Shown piece after piece: positions 38,601 through 51,479 of a DNA stretch of 64,000 nucleotides (its first letter is position 1; every line of letters begins with the position of its first letter). Source of the DNA: Vanessa cardui (taxonomy: Eukaryota; Arthropoda; Insecta; Lepidoptera; Nymphalidae); the NCBI RefSeq assembly GCF_905220365.1, contig NC_061134.1:10555001-10619000 (forward strand), in the 5' to 3' direction. Both the position numbers and the translations under genes were made by a program. A model generated the notes under the pieces. The model was not told the origin of the DNA. It did not search any database and was given only the letters and a program-made list of their open reading frames with translations.

Positions 38601-41190
38601 TTATGACAAGACTTGGGTATGTACAATTTATCGTAAGGAAAACTATATTTTCGCCATTATTATTAAGTCTACGTGACGATGGCATATTTAATGGGTTTTT
38701 ATTAGGATATTTTGTTTATGGAATAACCTTTGCGTGGAGAAACCGTGTTAGTATGGAATCTAACCGAGAAAAAGTTCTAACAATAAAACCGCGGTAAAAA
38801 CAACAAAGTTTGTTTCGCTTATAACTATTTATAACTTCAATATTTTACATTTAGGGCTTAATAAATATTGTATAGGCAAAAATAACTTCTATGAAAAAGG
38901 TTTTTTTTTTCTTTCATATGTGTCATATGTAGGTCAAAGACCCTAACTTGAACTATTATTTAGGCAATTTTTTTAAAAGTATTTGTTACTTTTTAAGAAC
39001 TATTGGCATTTTTTAGATCATCAATTTTATTTAATATTGAAATAGATTAGATATTACTCGAAATTAAAAGTACATATGTATTTGAACATATTAACATCAT
39101 TTTTTAAATCACAAGTAAAACAATATATTTAAGCTTTTTTTATTACGCACTTATTTCAAATACAATGAAAAATGTTAGAAAAAATAAATTGATCATTTTG
39201 AATATAAGCTCACTTCTAACATTATCTAATCTGCAAACTTCAAGACTAAAAATATCCAAGGAGTATTTAATGTTTACAAATTCTAATTTTGAAATCAACC
39301 GTTGCAAATTCCATAATTAAATTATTTAAAAAACTTCTGAAAATCTCGAACGGTTCCAAATTTAAAACAGACAAGAAACAGTTGAAATAACTAAAAGCTA
39401 AGTTATTTCATTACACGCTAACTTGCAGTGTCGTAATAGTGTCTGAGTAGAGGCCGGACTGAGCCATTAAGGAGGGGAAATTAGTGCATTATTGACTGAT
39501 TTCCCTTTTCAACTAGCTGATCGACGGCAACCGGCTTTCGATTTAAAATACTGCCTGAATTTACTGCATTAGCGTTCATCGATTACCTTTTTCGAAAGGG
39601 TTAGTTTTTAATATCTTTCGAATTAAAACTTGATTTGTTTTTTTTTTACATTTTAATAAATGCTATAGCTTTACATAGTTCAAAAAATTTTTATAACGAA
39701 ATTTATAGAACATAAGAAGAGGATCTAAAGAAAATATAAAACTCATAAATAAATCAGTTGTTATCTCTTTAGTTTCCCAATTCTCTATGTAAATTTAAAT
39801 TAAGAATAAACATTATTACCCAAACATGAATTTCAATTTAATCAGCATTAAAAAGTCCCATATCTGTGGTTTTAGACGACGCGTCGGATTTTTAAAATTC
39901 GAACAATAGTCAATCGTTCGGAATCGGTCCGCGTGGCTACCTCCAAGTCGCACCCAATTAGTTTTATACCCGCTTTATTACCAACCAGTGTTAATTATTA
40001 TTTTGTTCACTTCTCACTCGAAGACCTAATTAGAACGGCTTTTACCTATTAATGAATGTGCGGATTTTTATTTAATCCATATTTAATGCTTTTTTTATTT
40101 TCGTAACTTGCCGGTTTTTAAAATATAATAAGTATAATAAAGTAAATCAAAACTACTTATTACTTAGCTTATCGTATCAATCTCAAGAAAGACAGTATAA
40201 CATTTTCATTTGTCAGCTGCATTTTTAGGCATAATGATATAATTACACGTGCATTGTTGAATAAAAAAAAAAACTTCCCGCTCATTCTCATTGCGTTCCT
40301 CAGTCGTAACCGCGCCGTGTGCGAGTTACTTTAATAAGCGAGACCATAAATTCACCCACTAATTGGTGCGATTAGAAAATTTTAATCATTTTATAGATTT
40401 CTTTTGTAATTTTATCGGGTTCTTTATAGCTGGCCGAATCGTTTTCTATTTAATAGTTAGTTAAAATTGATTGTTACCATGTTATTTGGTTGATTTCACC
40501 AATTACAAATTTTTCAACGATTATTAAGCACGATTTTAATATCTTGCTATAATCAAAAATTATCGGATTCAAATGTGTAGGAATTCGATGTTAACCATAG
40601 TGTACATTTAGTCTTTTTTTTAATTATTCATTCGTTTTGAAATAATAATTTATCTCGCATAAGATATCCTAACTATAAATTTATATTATGTCCGTTGATA
40701 TAAATTTATCAAATATGGAAGGCACAATTCGCATTTAATTTTTTACAAGATTTATTATGATATCTTGTATGTGTGACTGAAGCCTTATCAACATAAGAAG
40801 TTGTTTAATACTTTTACAAAACACATACATTTTAAAATTTTGTTTCAATTAAACTACTCCAATAAATCTACAATTCACCTATACCTCGATCGCCTTCATA
40901 AACAAAATATGTCTTTATATATTTTAAATATATATGTGTGTGTGATCATTCTCTCAGCTTACTAGAGATACCTACAAGACGTATGACCTATTACTTCATT
41001 ATACATACTACTATTATACTATTATTATTAACAGTGGTTATTGTTGGCCCGAGGTTTTGTAAATCTCGTTCCATCAATACTATGAGCTGTAATATAAAAC
41101 TTTCTTGGATCAAAGGATTGGATCTTGGTTCAAAGGATTTAAGCTCATATAATAAGAAAAGTAGTCTATCAAGTAGTGTAAGTAGTGTAT
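35626..41190. other. AT-rich non-coding DNA
   Basis: No coding exon. A partial SINE E is at 38236-38375 and a small hairpin (TTGTGCAT/ATGCACAA) at 36050-36069. The open frame at 38603-38797 has no recognisable product. Confidence 0.45.
38236..38375 (+). repeat. Degenerate SINE E head
   Basis: TTAGTGGTAGGGCTTTATGCAAGACCACC and the later CAGCCAGTGTTACTACCGGCAC match the first half of the family with many changes. Confidence 0.6.
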
Positions 41191-41194
41191 CAAG

Positions 41195-41323
41195 CAAAAA
41201 AAGTAGCGTATCTTGGAGTTCAAGTTTGCTTCATACAAAATTTCATGAACTTCTGTTCAGTAGATTGGTCGTCAAAGAGCGACAGAGAGACAGAGTTACT
41301 TTCACATATATATAATATGATTA
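41195..41323 (+). repeat. Lepidopteran repeat A, 3' half
   Basis: GTAGCGTATCTTGGAGTTC, AAGTTTGCTTCATACAAAATTTCATG, GTCGTCAAAGAGCGAC, AGAGACAGAGTTACTTTCAC. The small tandem AAGTAGTGTA-like units just before (41160-41210) look like local slippage. Confidence 0.75.
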
Positions 41324-41887
41324 ATTCCAATCGAACGACCTTGTTTGATTAGCAAACATCAAAAATTGCACATAAGTGTATAAAATAAGCAAGTTATATA
41401 ATTGTTTATATGCTTGTAAAGCAACGAGCATTCGTTAGTAACATATAACATAATAAATGTAACGCTTCCCCTCGATAATACATTAAATATTTAAAGAAAT
41501 TGCAGTCATTATTTGAATATTCATTGTTAATTCCATTTTCGTTCGTCCCTCATTGCTTCGATAGTAACATAATTGCGCACTAAATTATAAACATACCTAT
41601 TTTAATTAGAGAAATTTCTAATACAATTATATGTTCGTAATATGTTTTTAATTACAATTGTACATTTATTAATATGGAATAAAAAGGGACAGCTTGAGAT
41701 GTCCCTTATGACGTTTCTTTGAGAAGCAAACTTGAGATACAGACATGGTGTATTACACAGATTACATATACATATTACGCACATGGTAGTTCTTTCTTTG
41801 CCCACGTTCGAAAACGCATTTATTTATTATGTTACCCTAATTTAAATCTTATTGCGCCACACTAATTATACCTATATATTATAAGTA

Positions 41888-42211
41888 CCTATATAACAAC
41901 AACAATAACAGCCTGTAAATTCCCATTGCTGGGCTGAAGGCCTCCTCTCCCTTTGAGGAGAAGATTTGGAACATATTCTACCACGCTGTTCCAATGCGGT
42001 TTGGTGGAATAAACATGTGGCAGAATTTCTATGAAGTTTGTCACAAGCAGGTTTCTTCACGATGTTTTCCTTCACCGCTGAGCACGAGATGAATTATAAA
42101 GACAAATTAAGCACATGAAACAACGATGCTTGCCTGGGTTTGAACCCGCAATCATTGGTTAATAATGGTTATAAATGCACGCGTTCTAACCACTGGGCCA
42201 TCTCGACTTTT
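41888..42211 (-). mobile_element. tRNA-derived SINE D, full-length copy with target-site duplication
   Basis: On the minus strand the head reads CGAGATGGCCCAGTGGTTAG and then GGGTTCAAACCCAGGCAAGC, giving a pol III A box (TGGCCCAGTGG) and B box (GGTTCAAACC) as in a tRNA promoter. The body carries the TTTGAGGAGAAG and CACGCTGTTCC blocks and the tail has TTG units. An 11-bp direct repeat, TATTATAAGTA, flanks it at 41877-41887 and 42212-42222. Anticodon-arm folding was not tested. Confidence 0.87.
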
Positions 42212-42944
42212 TATTATAAGTATATAACAATCATAAATACTTCTCTATGTATTAGTAATAATACTTTTATAAGGTTTGTTAATAGTATTAAAACGAGTAC
42301 ATCATAATTTTTTCACTTGAAGGCAAACGATTTGTTGGATTGCCATTTATCGATAAGGATCTTGTTAAGCCCGCAGGTGATCTACTCACTAATCACTATC
42401 GACTTACGCCGTATCAATCACGGATTACATAGTGGCAATATAATGATCTCAAAATAATGTAATGACGCTGTTGGCCTTTAGATGACCAGTATAACTTGAC
42501 ACGTGAAGCTACAAATTTCGACCTTATTACGAGTGATCAAGAGTGACGAAATAAGTCGCTAAATAGCCACAAATACATGAGATCATGACTAGCACTTGAT
42601 TTATTCCTTTTAACCGTCTTGACCTACATTCGTGTATTGCCTTTAATTGTTAATAAGCATAATTAAAATGCGTGTAAAACATACGCACTAACTGTTTGTA
42701 GGACAACAATTTAACGCAATACCATATTGTTAATTATAATATTAGTCATTTGGGTTAATTCGTTTCAAAAATCGATTTACTGTTGTTTTAATCACTTTAA
42801 ATATATTATATGCAAATGTGTGTTGTTGTTCTTCCATTATGAATAGTACAACGCAATTACAGACTTTCCTTATGTGTGTGGCCAATTTGTATGAGAATTT
42901 ATTCCAGTTTCACTTGAGATATATCTTACCCTTACTATTGATAA

Positions 42945-42979
42945 GGAATGTGCTATCAAGAATCTTGATAGCACATTCC
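42945..42979. repeat. 35-bp near-perfect palindrome
   Basis: Arms of 17 bp (GGAATGTGCTATCAAGA and its exact complement) with a single central base. It lies just upstream of a SINE D copy. Confidence 0.92.
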
Positions 42980-43018
42980 AATCTATTTTTTTTGCATAGA
43001 TATATATGTACAGTACAG

Positions 43019-43252
43019 TAACAGCCTGTAAATTTCCCGCTGCTGGGCTAAGACCTCCTCTCCCAATAGGAGAGGGTTTGGAACATATCACGCTGTCCCA
43101 ATGTTGGTTGGTGTAATGCACATGTGGCAGAATTTCGAAAATTCACCGCCGAGTATGAGATGAATTGCAAACACAAATAAAGCCTTATTGCCTGGGTTTG
43201 AAACCGAAATCATCGGTTAAGATGCACGCATTCTAACCACTGGGCCATCTCA
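43019..43252 (-). mobile_element. tRNA-derived SINE D, second copy
   Basis: Same body and head as 41888-42211 (AACCACTGGGCCATCTC, ATCATCGGTTAAGATGCACGC), with an internal deletion and an altered B box (GGGTTTGAAACCG). No clear target-site duplication is seen. Confidence 0.82.
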
Positions 43253-44094
43253 TATGTTCAATTACTAAATCCAACTATCTTTCTGTATCTTTATAATGTC
43301 GTATAGAACAATGCCATGTCAAAAGACATTCACACCCATATATTTCATGATTAAATTAGTAATCAAATTGAAACATAACGTATCATAAAAACATACGTAA
43401 ACCGTAATCACTAGAAACGAAACCACAACAAACCTAATTACTAAAAATCACCCTCGGGTCCGATTTTAAGTCAAGAATATATAAACAGCTTACATTAACG
43501 ACTCACCGGGAGACCTCGCTAAAAACTATACATTTTCTTACATTTATAGTCTTTTTTTTTTTTGATTAGCCATAATTAACGAATGGACGGCTACCAAAAC
43601 ATAGAATTTACTTTTTATTATTTTCTACCACCTAATTGTCTTATAGGTGTGACAGCCATTATTTTAATTGCAAACTGTAGGTTTAATTGTTGCTTACATT
43701 TCTTTCTATGTAGTTTTAATGACGCCCTATAATATATTATATAATACCGTCCTTATTTGCTTATTCTACGATATCACAAATTACTAGTTCTGATATACTT
43801 GCATGCCAATATGTGTTTTATGGATGTATTATGATGGGTGGATATCGCGTGTAGGAATTTAATTCTAGCTGTACGTAGTGGCTATTGTAGTTAATATGAG
43901 GTTTGGAGCTAAAAGAATAGTTCGGCTTACGTGACTGCTTTAAACGTTTATAAATTGAGTGTGTTTATTCTGTCAAGCTAATGACAGTGTGAATTTTCTA
44001 TTAAATTCGATTGTTATTCCATATTTCTTTTGCGGTCGCCACGATGACTCCGTGGATCGAAGGAGCAGATCTGAATCGAACACGCGAGTTCAAA

Positions 44095-44497
44095 TACGAA
44101 CTCTATCAAATCAAATAAAAATAAACTTTATTCAAGTAGGCTTTTACAAGCACTTTTGAATCGTCATTTTACAATTAAGTGAAGCTACCTCGGTGGTAGC
44201 TTCACCGGGGTAGATTTTTCGTTCGGAAAGTAGATTCTACCGAGAAGAACCGGCAAGAAACTCAGTAGTTACTCTTTTTTAACATTTAAAAAATACAAAG
44301 TCATGTTATTTTAATATAATTATTTAAATTAATATATCCTGCTTGGAAGTCAACAGGTATTTACTCCACGCTTTTTCATCATCTATAAAATCTTGTATTG
44401 AATAATATGCTTTTTCTGCCAATGTATTTTTTACAAACGATTTGAATTTACTAAACGGCAAAGATAAAAAATGTCTGCGGAATTTTATTTCATATCC
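44095..44497 (-). mobile_element. 3' end of a jockey-like LINE with ORF tail and 3' UTR
   Basis: On the minus strand, 44497-44324 is open for 57 codons plus a stop, reading GYEIKFRRHFLSLPFSKFK then AEKAYYSIQDFIDDEKAWSK, a recognisable C-terminal tail of jockey-type reverse transcriptases. A 3' UTR follows, with GAGTTTCTTGCCGGTTCTTC and AGTGCTTGTAAAAGCCTAC, ending near 44095. A short inverted repeat in it, GAAGCTACC...GGTAGCTTC (44181-44203), is obvious. A stop codon in frame directly upstream (44498-44500) shows the copy is truncated. Confidence 0.82.
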
Positions 44498-44805
44498 TTA
44501 ATATGTGATATATAAACATTGAGTCGGAAACTGTTTCGAATCGCGTAAGAGCTCAATTCGTATCTCACCGAAATTTTCATAGCCGATTGACGTTTACGCT
44601 ATTTTGATGCGTGTATCATTTGAATGTTATATTAATTATAGAGAATGTCGCATATCACGTTCCGACATTTTACGACCGTGTTCTGCGGTGAGTTTAGAGT
44701 TTGTTGTTACGGAATAGTTTTACGTTGAACATTCACGGGCTGTTGCTTTAGCGACGCGATGTTTATTACATCGCTTTTTATACGTAAATATATTTATGTA
44801 TATAC

Positions 44806-44995
44806 TAGTTGTTGTCCGCGGTTTTGCTCGCGTTTTAGGGGTTGGTTATCATATTTTAGGCAAAAAAGTATTCTTGGAGTTCAAGTTTGCGTCACACCAA
44901 ATTTCATCAAATTCGGCTCCTTGGTTTGGTCGCAGAAGAGCCACAGATAGACAGACAGACAGAGTTACTTTCACATTTTTTACAATATTAATACA
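44806..44995 (+). repeat. Lepidopteran repeat A, full-length copy
   Basis: From ACTAGTTGTTGTCCGCGG through GCTCGCGTTTTAGGGGTTGG, CACCAAATTTCATCAAATTCGG and GACAGACAGACAGAG to TTTTTACAATATTAATACAG. Confidence 0.85.
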
Positions 44996-45271
44996 GAACT
45001 ATAGTTTCCGCACAATTACATAAAATCTACTCGTTTCGTTTACTCGTTTCCATATAATTATTTATCCTTAAGACTGTTATGTCATTTCTCCTATTAGAAG
45101 TGAAATTTCTACATCGTTATGAGAGCTACAATTCAAGGAATTGTATGAAATATTTTCATACGTAGCGTTCTAAACGAGATTCTGTTAGATTTTACTTCCG
45201 TAACGTTACAAAGATTGAGGAGATGCGTGATTGAAAAATACCTAAATATATCACTATTAAATTTATAATAA

Positions 45272-45538
45272 ACTAGCCACCTACCTAGGCTTCGCACGGG
45301 TGAAATGATGCTAATAAATATACTACAATTGTTTTTTTACGATATCACTTTTGAAACCTCTAAAATTATCAGTATTTATCTACTATATTTTACATGTATT
45401 ATACATATAAACCTTCTTCTTGAATCAATCTATCTATTAAAAAAAACCGCACCCAAATCCGTTGCGTATTTTTAAAGATCTAAGCATACATAGGGACAAA
45501 TAGCGGAAGGTGAATTTGTTTTATACTATGTAATGACG
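45272..45538 (+). repeat. Lepidopteran repeat B, full-length copy
   Basis: From ACTAGCCACCTACCTAGGC and TTCGCACGGG through AAAACCGCACCCAAATCCG and TTAAAGATCTAAGCATAC to TTTTATACTATGTAATGACG. Confidence 0.85.
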
Positions 45539-45754
45539 ACAAAAATAAAACGTTAAGAATTTAGTTGATTATTTTCACTTATTAAATTCGATACATAATT
45601 AGTCGTATACAAAAAAATTATAATTTAAATTATTTTCACACAGAATATAATTATGTACATCCTGCGAGAATATTATCGAACTAACAACACTGTTATCATT
45701 AATATAAATACAACCTGTTTTATTTAAGATTTCGGAGAGGTTGTGGTATATATA

Positions 45755-46040
45755 GTAAGACAAAACTTTACCCAACCCATAGAAATAGCTGCCTATCGCG
45801 CCATTCAACGCTATACGCTAGACGCTAGCGTCAGTTCAACCCGAGAAAGCAAGTGCATGTAAATCGACATGTCAAACTGACGAATATATTAAGTCATATG
45901 ATATTACAAGTTATTACGTTTGTGTAAAGATCATATTCACATAAGAAATAAATATTGATAATTTGGGATAGATTATGGATATCATCGGATGTGATCGGTT
46001 TTACGAATTTTGCCGATGCTACATCTAAGTTGTGTCGTAC
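45755..46040 (-). mobile_element. Short TIR element, copy 2 (opposite orientation to 15158-15495)
   Basis: Right terminus ATCTAAGTTGTGTCGTAC with TA at 46041-46042; left terminus GTAAGACAAAACTT with TA at 45753-45754, more diverged. The interior matches copy 1 in reverse: CCCGAGAAAGCAAGTGCATG, TGTGATCGGT, TTTACGAATTTTGCCGATGC. Confidence 0.8.
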
Positions 46041-46049
46041 TATACGAAC

Positions 46050-49000
46050 ATATTAACATATCGTTGATATACGAAACAAACCCGAAAACCGAACGAACCT
46101 CCCAATTTTTTCGCTCGTTTAATATTCCATAACAGTCGTTAGGAGTCATCGAAATAACAAAGACAGTTTATTGGCTGTAATAACTCGGTACCTTTGAAAT
46201 GCAGTAACGTTACAAATTAGGAGAGAGGGTGGCGCGCATTCGATACTACTTACCGTACCGGCCTACTATTTTTTTACGGTTTCGTTTCTCCTTTTTCACA
46301 TCATTTTCCATGGTCCGAACGGGCGACCCGTCCCACGGCCGCCCGTTTTCTTTTTGCTTTTATTTTTGAAATCAGTAAATTGCATATTTGAAAAACTACT
46401 GCTCGCAGGTACGTCGATTGAACCCAGTGGGTGTGGTTATCGGTGCTTGCTTTCATTCGTACACCAATTTATTTTTTACGTTTTTTTTTGCAAGAATATT
46501 ATATGTTTTCCTCTTCATTTCGCCGTGAACCTCTGTTCTCTTGTCCGTCTGTCTCGTCGTTTTAAATTTCGAACGTGTTTAATAAGTTTGAAATATTCAT
46601 ACGTTCCATACAGATATTATGTCATTTTTTTTTTATTTTCACATTTACTTTGGTCGTGGCTTGAAATTTTATAAACCTAAATTATTTCAATAGCAATAGT
46701 AATCAAGGTTATATAATGATGAAAATCATCCGTGATAAATATATCTCATCAAGTTGCAAAGCTTGAAGTTTATGGAAGTTATTTCAAAGACTTTCATATA
46801 GTTTTAAGATTAACAAAAACTGAAAAAAAAAATCGATTAAAGATTTATATTATATTTATATATTTTTGAGTTGTTCTAAATGCTATTAATAAAGCTAAAA
46901 TTCCAATTATAAATTAATCGTAACGTATATTTTAATTCTTCCTAAAATAAAGAAATAAATTTCAATATTAATAAAATATCAAATGTATTAATAATAATTT
47001 AATATATAAATCTTTGATTTATAACATTTTAAAAATTCATTAAAATTACGAGTATAACTCTATAAAGGATAATTGAAATGGTTCGTATATTGTTTTTTTC
47101 TTAAATTGCCGCTGAAACGCAAACGTAGAGCCATCGTTGAAAGGGTTTGCCAGTAAAAGGTGGAGCTTAAACGATTCCCGGCCGACATCACAATGTTTTT
47201 TATGCGTGTAGTAGCATCAATGCAGACGTATATAAAAATTCTAGATACTTTCAAATTGAATACACATAAATGTTTATGAAGGATATTAGTGTAGTTAAAT
47301 AATTTATTTAAAAAAAATGACGGCTGTTTAAATTGTATTCGAAATTCAAAACAGTTATTAGTATTTTTTTATAATAATAAAAATCAGGAACAGTATAGCT
47401 TCTCCCTTTAAATTGTGATTAACTTTTGCCTACATTACAATATACTAGTTTGATTGCTAAGTTTTGTCTTCCAAATTTGTAACTTAATAAATTATTTTTA
47501 TAGGTCTAATGTTTTTATAAATATTTTCTAACATAATATCTAGAAATATTTTAATCTTTGTATCGTATGTGATTGGATGACTTAGAAATTTAAATAATTA
47601 TTATTTTAAGGGCAAAGCGTAAGCTGTATTAGCCAAACATTAAAAAAAGAGAATTAGAATTATATATACCTACATTTATTAAATGTAAGACCTATTTTAG
47701 AAGAATAAATATGAAAAAGATACTGTCCTGTATACACAGATTATTATAAAACTCGGATAAAGAATACGTTTCAGACACTAATGAATTTCCGGGTAGAGCT
47801 ACTTATGAAAATTATATGAAACGATATTTCAGTCATATGCAATAAAACGTAAAATAAATTAAAGTTAATAATATTTCCATATTACAAGCGGTATGACAGA
47901 AAGAACACAATATAAATTATTTTTGAATAACATAAGTGCCATTGAAAACATCGTTCTTCCATAAAAGTAATTATCGATAATTGCACAACCCTAAATTGAT
48001 TTCGACAATAGATTTTTTTTAAAAATTTGAATTTAGTACTTGAACGTTTATAGGCAATAGATTGAATGGCGGTGCTCATGCGCCACTCCACGGGGGGTGA
48101 TTCTATAACATCGCGCACGCGCCGGAATGAAATTTTTTCATTCAAGCGTTGTTAGAAAAAAATTGTTTTTTTTTTTTTTTAAATAAATTACTAGCTACGA
48201 CTTATTCACTAGCAAGTTATTTTGCCTGTAATCTTACTCACAAAAATACGTTGTCAAATTGAACTGACCGTTCGAAGAATTTGTACGATCAACTCTCAAA
48301 AAATCAGCTTTATAGTTATATAAGCGAGTTATCAAATGAAAAAAATAATCTTACAACAAATTTCCTCTTTTTATCATAAACATTAGTAAAAACTTTTTAT
48401 ATATTACTTTTTTTTTATATGATTCGATTGTAAAAAAATAAGAAATACAAAATAATCAATGCAATATATCATCAAAACGCTTTTATTTTGGCAAATACTA
48501 AGTTTGAAATAAGTAATAATTGATAGTATAAAATATTTTAATCGTGGAAAAATTAAACCTTTTCCACAACTAAGGCGCCGTAATCCCCGTCCGGTTTATG
48601 CGTTTATTTGCAATAGAATACTAGAGTAATATTACTGAATTATAAACTCGATATTTTTCATTTTATTTTTTCATTTTTATTATACATGACTATTTATATA
48701 ACTTCGTGTAACATTCTTGATATCGAGGAATATACATTCATATATAGTCGCAGCTAAAGCTTCGCTATAACAGCTAGAGGATTACAGTATTAACTTTATC
48801 TAACGACTTTTTTTAACACTGTTTGTATAGAGTTTGAAAAATCAGTTTAGACAACTTTAAAATATTTTTATTAAAACCTAACGAAACTTTTTGTTCGTCA
48901 TAATTTATTATTCGAAATTAAATTCTATTTTCAAAAATTCTATTTCGTTTAAAATAAAATCGGCTTTGAATTTTGAGATAAAAACTGTCTCACACTTATC

Positions 49001-49499
49001 CCAGCTGTAACCTCGTTACAGAACGATAAATGAAACGTAATTGGTAGGAAATTACGCAATAAATTGGAGGTTATTATTGAATTTAATGTCAAATTAATCG
49101 TAAGGCCCCTCTAACCATCTGTCGCGTCTGCCCCCCGCTGTCGATGCTTGATCAACAATGAATTTTATTATGTTATTTGTTATGTTTTAAGTGCATTTGT
49201 TAACAGTATAGATCAAAGCAGTCGACGTTTTGACTCAGCGAAGTATATTTACGTGCGATATAGCTTCGATAACTACACACATACATACATACACACTGAT
49301 TTTTAGATGGCAAAACAAAATACAAAATGAAAAACATTCATCGAGTTACCATTCATAAAAATATAGTTTGAAATTTGTAATTAAAAAAAAAATCAAAAGG
49401 CAAAATGATGTGTAATTCAAAATATTTTTATCATACTCTAATTATAGAAATATTTATAGCATCGAACATTCGAGAGCGATGAATCGTTGCGGTACTAAA
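46050..49499. other. AT-rich non-coding DNA
   Basis: No recognised repeat family. The open frame at 46354-46674 (106 codons) encodes a hydrophobic Phe-rich product typical of AT/T-rich chance frames. The frame at 47882-48145 minus has no recognisable motif. Confidence 0.45.
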
Positions 49500-50820
49500 A
49501 ACCTGAATCAGTCGTTAAGAGCATCATTAATCCTAGTTTCGGCGCGCGGGCGAAACGAAGGAAGTTAATCAAATTTTGTTAGCTACGAACACCCGATAAT
49601 ACTCCCTCGCATTCGTATGAATGTATGTCCGTTCAATTAATTTTTCTCACTCGCTTGCGGGCCCGTCCACGTATCGAGTCGCCCGCGACACCCGAGAGCG
49701 CGTCTGCATAATACATCGCTGTACGCTGTTACTGTACGTCGGACTTTAATTATATATCTGCTACAATTTTGCCTTTTTTCGAGTATTTTTCACAATTCGT
49801 CTCCCCAGCACCCTCCCGGTCACCCCACCGAACGGCCGCAGAAAAAAACGCGTCGTGCGTGTGTGTATCGGATGGCTCGGCCGCTGGGACAGTCGCTACG
49901 CGCCGCCCGCGTCCGCGAGCGCCGTAGACGGCCGTCTTGAGCCGGCCCGCGATCCGCTGCGAAACAATTAACGGTGATAACGAACGCTGGAGTCGCGGAA
50001 CAAAAATACACTTAGACATTTTAATGCAATTAAGCTTGTAGAATACGACTGCGAGAGTCCGATAAGCCCCGCTCAACTTTTCCTGTAACAGGCTGTTATT
50101 TCACGATTTAAAATCGGTTCTCAACCCGTTAATGACGCGAGTACAAGTGCAGATCGGCGGCTCCGTTCGGCCGCGGACCAATCTATTTAATAACCCCCGC
50201 CGGTGACACCCCGCCCGGCGGCCATCGCCAATTTTAACCCCCCACGTACCCCCTAGCACCCGCCCTGAAAAAAATCCGGAGCGTTTTAAAATTAATGAGT
50301 AAAAATCTACACACACACCCATGAGGATGAGTACGCGTGTGTGCCGGTTCGCCAATAATACCCACTTTGCGGACCAAATAATGACGTGTAATGGTGTTCG
50401 CGGACGCCGGTGGGATCTAGCGCGAGCCGCCGTCCGCTTCAGACGGAATCCGTGATCGCCTAGCCTTTTCCATTAGGAGCAACTATCCGAGAAAAAAATC
50501 GAGTACAAATTGAAAATTCGTCGGTTCGGGCGCGCTAATTCCAAGCGGAGCGGCGCCGCGGCGCGAAGCGAACGCAGTTAGATAACATTTGTAGAGGCGA
50601 GGGGAGCGCGGGGTGTCACCCCTACGCAACGCCGTTTTTATTTTGGCCGGCCTTTGCCCCCTTACCCCCTTCGTTCGTCCAACTTCATCTGAATAATTAC
50701 TGATTTTTTCGTGTACCGCTGATTATTTCGAATGTTATTTGCTGGTGATAATTTTTCCGCCGCGCCGTTTGTCCGTTTCGGCTTGCCCGCGCAATGTTCC
50801 CTCCTTCGTACATAAATGTA
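49500..50820. promoter_or_regulatory. CpG/GC-rich island, candidate promoter or 5' exon region
   Basis: Repeated GC- and CpG-dense blocks (about 49540-49560, 49655-49745, 49795-50030, 50120-50260 and 50380-50680) stand out from the AT-rich background. Overlapping open frames occur on the minus strand (108 and 63 codons), but their products are compositionally biased with no recognisable motif, so I read them as by-products of GC content. The island lies about 5.5 kb upstream of exon A on the same side as the gene's 5' end, which would suit a promoter and non-coding first exon. No TATA box or start site can be fixed by eye. Confidence 0.4.
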
Positions 50821-51479
50821 TTAACTGCGGCGATCTGCAACACATTTATGTTATTTCATTGTATACCGACACACTAGAATTACTAAAAGAATAAACTTTA
50901 TTATGAACAATTTACATACATGTATTATACAGCAACATTGCTTGCAACACAAGCGTATAATACTGATATAAATACAAAAATAACACAGTATGTATACATA
51001 TTTTGGTATATAATTCTAACTTACAATAATACGCACGTTAACTTTTTCTAAAAAATATTAAATGGAAGTTAAAATTTAATTTCAAACAAAATGTCAACGG
51101 TATTACGTATTATAAACTAAAAATTATACTAATTAATTAAGAGTGATTAATTAAAAATGCCATGTCACCAGACTAATCTTAAATGAATATTGTATTCATA
51201 GTTTATTATTAGCAGTTCAGAGATTACTCACATAAATTATATTATACGAATACCATGATATAATAATTCATTTAGTATATAACTTTTTAAAAGTCGTTAC
51301 GAGATATTAAAAGTCGCCTCGTAAAAGATACATGTACACTTAAACAAGGCATTAAAATAAATAATTAAAACACTCCATCTAATATCTAAGATATATTTTT
51401 TTTATAATTAAAATTAGAACGAAACGCCGAGACGGGTTTTGTAATTGAACACAATTAAAACGCTAATCGAAAACTCTAA

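Noticed and set aside
42135..42206. Possible functional tRNA gene (A and B boxes on the minus strand)
   Set aside because: The boxes are part of a repeated SINE with a non-tRNA body and target duplication, so this is a SINE head rather than a tRNA gene.
46354..46674. 106-codon Phe/Leu/Cys-rich frame that could be read as a membrane protein
   Set aside because: T-rich DNA yields such hydrophobic frames by chance; no family resemblance and no codon-use signal.
49750..50076. 108-codon minus-strand open frame in the GC island
   Set aside because: Biased composition from GC-rich DNA, with a second overlapping frame equally open; no motif recognised.
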